Below are positions 32,007 through 39,647 of a stretch of 64,000 nt of DNA, piece after piece. A program made the position numbers and the translations under genes. Source of the stretch: Paenibacillus sp. FSL R10-2734. GTDB lineage: Bacteria > Bacillota > Bacilli > Paenibacillales > Paenibacillaceae. How positions within the stretch are numbered: the first letter of the stretch is position 1; every line of letters starts with the position of its first letter. The notes below the pieces were generated by a model. The model did not search any database. It was not told the DNA's origin and saw only the letters and a program-made list of their open reading frames with translations. The stretch spans positions 6,076,001-6,140,000 of the forward strand of contig NZ_CP150170.1 of NCBI RefSeq assembly GCF_037963865.1, given 5' to 3'.

Positions 32007-32705
32007 CTAAATCTTCATATCCTTACCCGTATAATCTACAAACATGAAATGGCCTTCTGGTGTAGTGCGCTTCTCAATCAGGCTAATGATGCCCTCGGCA
32101 CTTTGGCTTGGATTCGTCGGCGCCTCGGCTCCGCCCATATCCGTATGCATCCAGCCCGGATGCACGCTAAGCACTTGTATGCCGCGACCTTTTACATACT
32201 CATGTAGCTGCTGCGAGAACATATTTAGCGCCGTTTTGGAAATGCCATAAGGATAGTCATTCGGATATGCATTGGTGATGCTGCCTGCTTCCGACGATAT
32301 ATTAATGATCGAGCATTCGGGTTCCGTAAGTAGCGGCAAGAAATGCTTAACTACTCGCATCGGTCCGTACAGATTAATATCCATTGTTGTAAGCATATCT
32401 TGAAAATCTAAGGCTTCAATCGGTGTGTCCCGGGCGCTGAGCACCGCCGCATTATTAATAATGGCACCGAGCGTACGGCCTTGCTCTTTCAGACTCGCAG
32501 CCAGCTCCGCGATTCCGTCTTCGTTCGTCACGTCCAGCGTAGCGACGTTTAATTTATCTCCATAGGTTGCAGCAAGCTGGGATAACGCTGTTTGCTCCTG
32601 ATCAGGACGTCGAACCCCGGCAATAACTCCATGTCCCCGCTTCAACGCATCAGCCACCAGCTCATAACCTAGCCCACGTCCGGCACCAGTAATTAGAATA
32701 TTCAC
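32007..32705 (-). CDS. Short-chain dehydrogenase/reductase
   Basis: This 232-residue Rossmann protein has the cofactor motif ITGAGRGLGYE at the N-terminus, NNAAVLS, and the catalytic Tyr/Lys in YPYGISKTALN. It is a classical SDR that oxidises or reduces a carbonyl or alcohol with NAD(P). It starts at a GTG that overlaps the TAG of the VOC gene by one base (TAGTG), so the pair is co-translated. The substrate is unknown. Confidence 0.9.
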   Translation of the reverse strand: MNILITGAGRGLGYELVADALKRGHGVIAGVRRPDQEQTALSQLAATYGDKLNVATLDVTNEDGIAELAASLKEQGRTLGAIINNAAVLSARDTPIEALDFQDMLTTMDINLYGPMRVVKHFLPLLTEPECSIINISSEAGSITNAYPNDYPYGISKTALNMFSQQLHEYVKGRGIQVLSVHPGWMHTDMGGAEAPTNPSQSAEGIISLIEKRTTPEGHFMFVDYTGKDMKI

Positions 32706-33175
32706 TATTTATCCCCTCCTTTATCCTTGTCGTTCTCCAGCAGCTCCACGATCACCTTTAACTCCTTGAACGTGTCCATATAAGCATAACGCCCTCCGGT
32801 ATATTCACCCTTTTGCTGAAGTGGGAAGCCTTTTCCTTCGAGCAGCATAATCTTCTCCTTCATTCCTTCAACCACAAAAGCAATATGATGAGGTCCCTCA
32901 CCATGCTCATTCAAATAATCACGCCATGTGCTAGGCTGATGATCCGGCTCAATTAATTCTAGCTGTAAGGAGCCCATATCAAAGAAAGCTAGCTTAGCCC
33001 GCGCCTCCGTCGCCACGCCATTATGCCTGGTCTGCGCAACATCTTCTGTATCTGTAACGATAATTCCCGGCTTTTCCAGACCAAAAAAATCCGCATACGC
33101 CGCACTTACCTTCTCAACATCATTCACCAATATTCCAATCTGCGTAACAAAATGATTGCCAAGCCATCCTGACAT
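32705..33175 (-). CDS. VOC/glyoxalase-fold protein
   Basis: The product has 156 residues with two beta-alpha-beta-beta-beta units of the vicinal oxygen chelate fold (THIS-type start reading QIGILVNDVEKVSAAYADFFG; second half HIAFVVEGMKEKI, ending VIVELLE). The pattern is closest to the methylmalonyl-CoA epimerase and glyoxalase branch, with candidate metal ligands His and Glu (ELIEPDHQ, PHHIAF). I chose the ATG at 33175, nine bases after AGGAGG; a TTG at 33184 and an ATG at 33181 are too close to that site. It is co-transcribed with the SDR gene, so both may act on the same small carbonyl compound. Confidence 0.85.
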   Translation of the reverse strand: MSGWLGNHFVTQIGILVNDVEKVSAAYADFFGLEKPGIIVTDTEDVAQTRHNGVATEARAKLAFFDMGSLQLELIEPDHQPSTWRDYLNEHGEGPHHIAFVVEGMKEKIMLLEGKGFPLQQKGEYTGGRYAYMDTFKELKVIVELLENDKDKGGDK

Positions 33176-33351
33176 GCGCATCAACCTCCTATTAGTCTGA
33201 CAAGTCCACCATACCGATTCTATGAAAAGGCTGTCAAGTCTGAGATGAGATCACTCTGAGACAGAGGCGATTTCTAGCCTATTTGTTTCGGTTAATCACC
33301 GATCCGGTTATAGAATGACAAGTTTACATTAACAAAAAGGGGTGAGGAACG

Positions 33352-34233
33352 ATGGACCATAGAAAAAGATCACGCCTGATGCAGCAGTTTATTTTTGTCG
33401 GGCCAACTTCCTTGTTTTTCTTTATTATTGTGCTGATTCCTTTCTTTTTGGGACTCTATTATTCATTTACCAGCTGGAACGGAATCTCGCGACATGTGGA
33501 GTGGACCGGGCTGAGGAATTATCTACATATCTTCACAAAGGACCCTTCCTTTCTTAATTCATTCTGGTTCACGGCGAAGTTCACTTTATTTGGCCTGGTG
33601 CTGACGAATCTGCTCGGCTTCGCACTCGCTTATGTACTGACCCGCAAGCTGTTCACGCGCAATGTCCTAAGAACGGTGTTTTTTGTACCTCATGTCATTG
33701 GCGGACTTTTGCTCGGGTTCATTTGGCAATTTATTTTTGTCAGAGGATTCTCTTCTATCGGACAGGCTACTGGCTGGTCCTTCTTTAATCTTCCATGGCT
33801 AGGTACCGGAGGTACAGCATTCTGGGCGATTGTAATCGTATTCGTCTGGCAAAATGCAGGATATCTGATGGTCATCTACATCTCTGCAATCAACAACGTT
33901 CCCAAAAGCTTGATTGAAGCGTCCAAAGTGGATGGTGCCGGACGTTTTCAGGTGTTACGCCAAGTCACCATCCCATTGGTTATGCCAGCTGTAACTGTCT
34001 GTTTGTTCCTGTCGATCTCCTGGTCCTTTAAGCTGTTCGATCTCAACCTGTCGCTGACCAAGGGTGGACCCTTCAAAGCTACCGAATCTGTAGCGTTGAA
34101 TATTTACAATGAAGCTTACACCATCAGCCGGTTCGGAATGGGCTCGGCCAAAGCAATGATTTTCTTCGTCATCGTAGCCGTGATCTCCTTGCTACAGGTT
34201 AGAGCAACTAAGAAAAGAGAGGTGGAGCTGTAA
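33352..34233 (+). CDS. Carbohydrate ABC transporter permease (MalF/UgpA-like)
   Basis: This 293-residue permease has six predicted membrane helices and the EAA loop ASKVDGAGRFQVLRQVTIP, which docks to the ATPase. It is the first gene of a permease-permease-binding-protein operon with GGGGTGAGG as ribosome binding site. It forms a heterodimer with the next gene, whose ATG overlaps this stop by one base. No ATPase gene is near, so a shared ATPase such as MsmX would power it. Confidence 0.92.
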   Translation: MDHRKRSRLMQQFIFVGPTSLFFFIIVLIPFFLGLYYSFTSWNGISRHVEWTGLRNYLHIFTKDPSFLNSFWFTAKFTLFGLVLTNLLGFALAYVLTRKLFTRNVLRTVFFVPHVIGGLLLGFIWQFIFVRGFSSIGQATGWSFFNLPWLGTGGTAFWAIVIVFVWQNAGYLMVIYISAINNVPKSLIEASKVDGAGRFQVLRQVTIPLVMPAVTVCLFLSISWSFKLFDLNLSLTKGGPFKATESVALNIYNEAYTISRFGMGSAKAMIFFVIVAVISLLQVRATKKREVEL

Positions 34234-35072
34234 TGGAGACTACCGCCAAGAAATTCAATGTGCCCCTACTTCTCATCGAAGTGATTGTGATCCTGCTGGG
34301 CCTTCTATTCCTAGTCCCCTTTTACTTTTTGCTGGCGAACTCAGTAAAAAGCTATAGTGAGATTCTTTCAGATTCCGCTGCGCTTCCTACCGCATTCCAG
34401 TGGAGTAATTACGCCGAAGCTTGGAAAGCTACCAATTTCCCTCGTGCCTTCCTGAACTCTTTTATCATCACGGTGATTAGTAATATTCTGCTAGCCTTCC
34501 TCTGCTCAATGTGCGCCTATAAAATGGTCCGAAATAACAGCTTGTATAACCGTATTCTTTATATCGCATTAGTGGCCGCTATGGTTATTCCGTTTCAGGC
34601 TATCATGATTCCATTGGTGCAGGTCGTTAGTGGTCTGGGCGTCATGGATTCAACTGCGGGTTTGATTTTAGCGTATCTTGGGTTTGGCGCCCCGATGACT
34701 GTGTTTCTGTTCCATGGCTTCGTCAAATCAGTACCTCTTGATATTGAGGAGGCTTCGAGGGTGGATGGCAGCAGTCCATATGGGACCTTTTTCCGGATTG
34801 TGCTTCCACTCATGCAGCCGATTATTGTCACCGTCATCATTCTGAATACCCTGTGGATCTGGAACGATTACTTGATGCCATCGCTCATTCTGCAGGACCC
34901 GGTGCTTCGCACCATTCCCATCGCTACTTATAGCTTTTTCGGACAATATACGAAGCAGTGGGATTTGGCACTTCCGGGACTTGTACTTGGGATTACGCCT
35001 GTGGTCATCTTTTTCCTAGTAATGCAAAAATATATTATTGAAGGCATTGCCCAAGGCTCCGTGAAGGGCTAA
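34233..35072 (+). CDS. Carbohydrate ABC transporter permease (MalG/UgpE-like)
   Basis: The product has 279 residues and six helices. The EAA loop reads EEASRVDGSSPYGTFFRIVLP and the C-terminus ends in EGIAQGSVKG, typical of MalG-type permeases. It overlaps the preceding permease gene by one base (TAATG), which ensures balanced synthesis of the two channel halves. It is followed 38 bp later by its binding protein. Confidence 0.92.
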   Translation: METTAKKFNVPLLLIEVIVILLGLLFLVPFYFLLANSVKSYSEILSDSAALPTAFQWSNYAEAWKATNFPRAFLNSFIITVISNILLAFLCSMCAYKMVRNNSLYNRILYIALVAAMVIPFQAIMIPLVQVVSGLGVMDSTAGLILAYLGFGAPMTVFLFHGFVKSVPLDIEEASRVDGSSPYGTFFRIVLPLMQPIIVTVIILNTLWIWNDYLMPSLILQDPVLRTIPIATYSFFGQYTKQWDLALPGLVLGITPVVIFFLVMQKYIIEGIAQGSVKG

Positions 35073-35110
35073 CGATACACGTTACTTTCAGCAAGAGAGG
35101 ATGAATAAAT

Positions 35111-36376
35111 ATGAGAACCAAACGTGGAATTCTCCTCGCATGCTCGCTGCTGCTGGCTGCCCTGACAGCCGGCTGCGGACGTGGCAGCGATAATGCGAAT
35201 GGAGTCAAAACCGTGCACATCTACCAGTTCAAGGTTGAAATCTCCGAAGCACTGGCTTCGCTAAAGACCGAATTTGAGAAGGAACACCCCGATATTAAGC
35301 TGGAGATTCAGAGCGTGGGTGGTGGGACCGATTATGGCGCATCCTTACGCGCCAAATTCTCTTCTGGAGATGAGCCAGATATCTTCACCATCGGCGGCAA
35401 CAATGAACGTGATATGTGGCTAGAGTATTTAGAGGATCTAAACGGTGAAGCTTGGGCCAAGGATGTAAAGCCGCTTGCAGCAGAACAAATGACCATAGAT
35501 GGCAAGCTCTATGGCATGCCGATGAATCTGGAAGGATACGGCTTCATCTATAATAAGGATCTATTTAAGAAAGCCGGAATCACCGAGAAACCATTAACTT
35601 TAACTGCTCTGCGTGAAGCCTCTGAGAAGTTAAAGGCGGCGGGCATCACACCTTTTGCAAATGGGTACCAAGAATGGTTCGTGCTTGGCAATCATAATGT
35701 GAACGTACCTTTCGCCCAGCAGCCAGATCCCGAGGCATTTATCGCCGGACTTACAGACGGTTCCAAAACCTTCGCCGGAGACCCGATTTTCTCCAAGTGG
35801 ATCGATCTACTGGACCTTACTGTGGAGTATGGCAACAAGAACCCGCTCTCGACCGACTATAATACGCAGGTCACTATGCTGGCGAACGGGGAATCCGCGA
35901 TGATACAGCAGGGCAACTGGACGCAAGGACAGATCGACGGCATCGATCCCAATCTTAATCTGGGCATCCTGCCGATGCCTATTGACGACACGCCTGAAGA
36001 CAACGACAAGCTTTATGTAGGCGTACCTAGCAATTGGGTGATCAATAAAAACTCTCCCGTCAAGGAGGAAGCCAAGGTGTTCCTGAATTGGCTCGTGACC
36101 TCCGAGACCGGGAAAAAATATATCACCAAGGAATTCCAGTTCATTCCTGCGCTCGACAGCATTGAGGGCACCGAAGAAGATCTTGGAGCGCTGGGCGCCG
36201 AGGTGTTGGCTTATACCGATAAGGATCAGGCGTTAACCTGGAACTGGACACGTCTGCCGAACGGGATGCCACAGGAATTATCCAGCAGCATTCAAGGGTA
36301 TCTCGGCGGTAAGCTGACCAAAGAAGGCATGCTGAAGGAATTCCAAGTCAACTGGGATAATCTCAGTGTGCAGTGA
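35111..36376 (+). CDS. Sugar-binding lipoprotein (family 1 solute-binding protein)
   Basis: The product has 421 residues. The lipoprotein signal ends in LTAGC near residue 21. The mature part has the family 1 pattern: DIFTIGGNNERDMWLEYLEDL, MPMNLEGYGFIYNKDLFKKAG, ANGESAMIQQGNW. It hands oligosaccharide to the two permeases encoded just upstream. AAGAGAGGATG precedes the start. The order, with the receptor last instead of first, is less usual. The ligand is unknown. Confidence 0.92.
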   Translation: MRTKRGILLACSLLLAALTAGCGRGSDNANGVKTVHIYQFKVEISEALASLKTEFEKEHPDIKLEIQSVGGGTDYGASLRAKFSSGDEPDIFTIGGNNERDMWLEYLEDLNGEAWAKDVKPLAAEQMTIDGKLYGMPMNLEGYGFIYNKDLFKKAGITEKPLTLTALREASEKLKAAGITPFANGYQEWFVLGNHNVNVPFAQQPDPEAFIAGLTDGSKTFAGDPIFSKWIDLLDLTVEYGNKNPLSTDYNTQVTMLANGESAMIQQGNWTQGQIDGIDPNLNLGILPMPIDDTPEDNDKLYVGVPSNWVINKNSPVKEEAKVFLNWLVTSETGKKYITKEFQFIPALDSIEGTEEDLGALGAEVLAYTDKDQALTWNWTRLPNGMPQELSSSIQGYLGGKLTKEGMLKEFQVNWDNLSVQ

Positions 36377-36395
36377 TTTACCTGCTCTATACATC

Positions 36396-36430
36396 AAAAG
36401 CCGCGCAACGATGCGCGGCTTTTTCTTTTT
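36396..36430 (+). terminator. Terminator of the permease-permease-receptor operon
   Basis: AAAGCCGCGC and GCGCGGCTTT form a ten-pair stem with a six-base loop, followed by TTCTTTTT. It lies 20 bp after the binding-protein stop. It faces the converging TetR gene. Confidence 0.92.
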
Positions 36431-36479
36431 GATCATATTCATTTCATTGCTCTCCGTTGGTCATGACTCGGAACCGTTG

Positions 36480-37061
36480 TTAGTTAGCACGCAGCATACT
36501 AATTTGTCTAGCAAGATACACCGGCGTATAAGGCATATCATCTCGAAGCCAAGCAATAACCGTACCAATTAGGGCTGCTGAACCGTACCAAATGGCAATG
36601 TCCTTCTGAATGGGGATTTTTGAATGATCAGCGCCGCCCTCCTTTTTCTCCTTATGTGCAGAAATGATTTCAGCCATTAAGTTAAACAGACGATCTGTAA
36701 AAATCGGACTTCGTTTCGATGTGAGTACAATTTTGTAAAACTTTGCATGATCCGCAATATGCTTAAGCAGATTCTCAAGTATCCGCAAATTCTCTTCTTC
36801 AACCGATTCTTGCGTGTTGTCTTTGTTGTTCACCACTTCAAGAATGTCCTCAACCATATCATCCGCCATCTTTTCCAGCATATCCGGGAGATCCCGATAA
36901 TGCAGATAAAAAGTAACTCGATTAATTTGAGCCCGCTCTGCAATACGGTTTACTGATATTTTCTCAATATCCATTTCCTCAAGCAATTCAATCACAGCAT
37001 CTCTAAGCATTTGACGTGTACGAAGAACCCGGGGATCTATACGAGGTGTTGTGTTACTCAT
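36480..37061 (-). CDS. TetR-family transcriptional regulator
   Basis: The product has 193 residues. The N-terminal helix-turn-helix reads ISVNRIAERAQINRVTFYLHY, typical of TetR/AcrR proteins. The C-terminal domain (WYGSAALIGTVIAWL) is the usual ligand-binding helix bundle. It is divergent from a drug-efflux MFS gene 233 bp away and is probably its repressor, released by a toxic ligand. The intergenic region holds a pair of 16-bp direct repeats that could be its operator. AGAGGGTAG precedes the ATG. Confidence 0.9.
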   Translation of the reverse strand: MSNTTPRIDPRVLRTRQMLRDAVIELLEEMDIEKISVNRIAERAQINRVTFYLHYRDLPDMLEKMADDMVEDILEVVNNKDNTQESVEEENLRILENLLKHIADHAKFYKIVLTSKRSPIFTDRLFNLMAEIISAHKEKKEGGADHSKIPIQKDIAIWYGSAALIGTVIAWLRDDMPYTPVYLARQISMLRAN

Positions 37062-37094
37062 TCTACCCTCTCCAATCTTTTACTTTCATATCAT

Positions 37095-37150
37095 AAACTA
37101 CAATTTTAAAGTAATTGTTGTTTTTAATAAGAAAAAACTACACTTTTAAA
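37095..37150. promoter_or_regulatory. Direct repeat pair, candidate TetR operator
   Basis: AAACTACAMTTTTAAA occurs at 37095-37110 and 37135-37150, 40 bp apart, which is close to four helical turns. Related half-sites (TGTAAACTAT) follow at about 37156 and 37231. The pair lies between tetR and the MFS gene and could bind two dimers of the regulator on one DNA face. Confidence 0.5.
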
Positions 37151-37294
37151 ACAAATGTAAACTATTATACATTTTTTCGCAAATCGTTGCTTGATTACAT
37201 GAAAATTTCATTTATAATCTAATTTATGCATTGTAAACTATACGACACACTGTAAATTTAGTCCATGATCGACGATTTGAAAGGATGGAGTGAA

Positions 37295-38815
37295 GTGAGT
37301 ACAAAGACAGAAGTAACAAGCAGTTCCGTAAAAAAAGGACCCATCTTATTCATTATGATTTTGGGCGCCTTTCTTGCGACACTGAATCAGACGGTAATGA
37401 GCGTTGCTGTTCCGGAGTTAATGCATGATTTTAATATTACGGCTGCAACCGCTCAGTGGCTTACAACAGGCTATATGCTGGTTAATGGGGTTCTAATCCC
37501 AATTACAGCTTATTTGATGCAACGGTTTACGACGCGTGAGCTTTTTCAAGCTTCCATGTTTATATTTTTGGCTGGAACGATCGTCTCGGCCGTCGCAACA
37601 AACTTCCCAATTCTGCTGACCGGACGTATGATTCAGGCAGCTGGTGCTGGGATTATCATGCCACTGCTCACGAATGTCATCTTGACCCTGTTCCCTCCTG
37701 AAAAGAGAGGGGCTGCCATGGGGATGGTAGGGTTAGCTATTATTTTCGCGCCTGCGATTGGACCTACTCTGGCTGGATATATTATGGAACATTACACTTG
37801 GGAAACTATGTTCTATGGCATGATTCCATTGACTGTCATTGTAATCATTTGTGGTTTTATTTATTTAAAAAATGTATCAGAACGCACCTTTCCTAAGTTA
37901 GATATAGTTGGTGTAACCCTTTCTACAATCGGATTCGGAACCTTGCTGTATGGCTTCAGCAGCGCCGCCAGCGCAGGGTGGTCGAGCGCCGAAGTGCTGT
38001 TGTCTCTTGGTGTGGGCGTCCTTTCCCTTGGCTTGTTTACTTGGAAACAACTCACTTCCCAAAACCCGCTTCTTGATCTCCGGGCCTTTAAATACAAAAT
38101 GTTCTCCTTAACGACTGTCATCAGTATCGCAGTTACAATCGTGATGTATGCAGATATGATGCTGCTGCCTCTGTATCTGCAGAATGCCCGCGGCTTTACA
38201 GCGATGGAGTCCGGCTTGCTACTGCTTCCTGGTGCGCTCATTATGGGTTTGTTGATGCCGGTAACTGGAAAGCTGTTCGACCGGTTCGGAGCGAAATGGC
38301 TCGCTATCATCGGTCTGCTAATCACAATTGCAACGACGCTGAGCTTTGTGAACTTAACGGACTCAACTAGCTATATGTATCTGGTATTTATGTCAACAGG
38401 CCGCCGGATCGGAATGGCTCTGCTCCTAATGCCTATACAAACTTTAGGTCTAAATCAATTACCCTCCAAGCTTAGTGCGCACGGTACAGCGATCTCGAAT
38501 ACCATTCGACAAGTGGCTGGCGCCGTTGGGACTTCCTTACTCGTTACCGTTATGACGAGCCGTACTACAACGCATATGAAGGATATGCTGGTTTCAGGCA
38601 GCACACAGAACGGAACACAGGAACATATGATTATGGAAGCTTCTATTCAGGGCATCAATGATTCCTATCTAGTGATTGTCGCGATCGGCATCATCGGTCT
38701 GCTGCTATCTTTCTTCATTAAACGTGTTGGGCAAGCGCCTGAGCCTGAGCAAGAACCCAAAGCGAAGCTCAAAAAAAATTATTGCCAAAGAAGCTTAATA
38801 TCTAAAAGCAATTAG
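37295..38815 (+). CDS. MFS drug efflux transporter, DHA2 (EmrB/QacA) family
   Basis: The product has 506 residues with about 14 membrane helices. It shows DHA2 motifs: ATLNQTVMSVAVPEL in the first helix, GRMIQAAGAGIIMPLL as motif B-like, and MGLAIIFAPAIGPTLAGY as the antiporter motif C. It exports hydrophobic drugs with proton exchange. The GTG at 37295 is preferred, with AAGGA nine bases upstream; an ATG at 37265 has no ribosome binding site. The last 14 residues follow an eight-A run; one more A would give the more usual basic tail KKKLLPKKLNI and stop. TetR divergent upstream is its likely regulator. Confidence 0.9.
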   Translation: MSTKTEVTSSSVKKGPILFIMILGAFLATLNQTVMSVAVPELMHDFNITAATAQWLTTGYMLVNGVLIPITAYLMQRFTTRELFQASMFIFLAGTIVSAVATNFPILLTGRMIQAAGAGIIMPLLTNVILTLFPPEKRGAAMGMVGLAIIFAPAIGPTLAGYIMEHYTWETMFYGMIPLTVIVIICGFIYLKNVSERTFPKLDIVGVTLSTIGFGTLLYGFSSAASAGWSSAEVLLSLGVGVLSLGLFTWKQLTSQNPLLDLRAFKYKMFSLTTVISIAVTIVMYADMMLLPLYLQNARGFTAMESGLLLLPGALIMGLLMPVTGKLFDRFGAKWLAIIGLLITIATTLSFVNLTDSTSYMYLVFMSTGRRIGMALLLMPIQTLGLNQLPSKLSAHGTAISNTIRQVAGAVGTSLLVTVMTSRTTTHMKDMLVSGSTQNGTQEHMIMEASIQGINDSYLVIVAIGIIGLLLSFFIKRVGQAPEPEQEPKAKLKKNYCQRSLISKSN

Positions 38816-38835
38816 CACTATTAATAGCATCATGC

Positions 38836-38875
38836 AAAAGAGATCAGCGATGTCAATCATCGCTGATCTCTTTTT
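38836..38875 (+). terminator. Terminator of the MFS gene
   Basis: AGAGATCAGCGATG and CATCGCTGATCTCT form a 14-pair stem with a five-base loop, followed by TTTT. It lies 20 bp after the stop codon. Confidence 0.92.
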
Positions 38876-39001
38876 AGTATGACAACTACTCTCCACAAAC
38901 AAATTGCCCATTGTGCAATTTTGCTCTTTGGGCAATAATATAAAAATAGAAAATAGAGCACAGTATGTTCTCTGTACTTAAGAAAGGAGATCGCATAGAA
39001 C

Positions 39002-39619
39002 TTGAACCCCAAACCGACACTGCGCGACAAAAAAAAAGAAGCCACAGCTTATGCCTTAGCCAAATCCTCCTTCGAACTTGCGCTTGAACTAGGTATGGAC
39101 GGCTTCATCGTCGACGATGTTGTCCAGAAAGCCGGCTACTCCCGAAGGACCTTTGCCAACTACTTCTCGTGCAAAGAGGAGGCGGTAGCGGCATATTTTA
39201 TTGGCAACGCTTCAAGGAAGGATCAAAACAACTTATTAGCGGATCTACCTCAAGATACAACGCCACTGGATGCCTTGTACAAATTGTTCAAGCTTCAGTT
39301 CACTTCCGAGTTTCTACATCAATTGCGGCAGTTCGTATCGCTGGCTAATCAGTATCCGTCGCTGGAGCCTTATATCCTCAGCGTATTTCGCCGCCTACAG
39401 ATAGCCGCTCAGGAAGTGCTCGAACAGTTCACTCATGGGCGCTATGCCGACGGATATACCCATCTTCTTGCTGGTGCCGTCTATGGTGCGTTTGTGCCGA
39501 TTCTGGATGGGCGTCTGAATGTCATGCTGCCGGGTGAAACGCAGGATGAGCGCCCCGATGCTATATCGTTCGATCAATATCTAAACTCCATGTTCGCTTA
39601 TTTACGCAAAGGCTTCTAA
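39002..39619 (+). CDS. TetR-family transcriptional regulator
   Basis: The product has 205 residues, with helix-turn-helix MDGFIVDDVVQKAGYSRRTFANYF and a variable C-terminal domain. It starts at a TTG behind AAAGGAG about 12 bases upstream; no ATG occurs before residue 34, inside the DNA-binding domain. It is followed after 28 bp by an MMPL transporter and is probably its autoregulated repressor, in the same operon. Confidence 0.87.
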   Translation: MNPKPTLRDKKKEATAYALAKSSFELALELGMDGFIVDDVVQKAGYSRRTFANYFSCKEEAVAAYFIGNASRKDQNNLLADLPQDTTPLDALYKLFKLQFTSEFLHQLRQFVSLANQYPSLEPYILSVFRRLQIAAQEVLEQFTHGRYADGYTHLLAGAVYGAFVPILDGRLNVMLPGETQDERPDAISFDQYLNSMFAYLRKGF

Positions 39620-39647
39620 TTTAGAGATACAAAGGAGAAACCATCAC

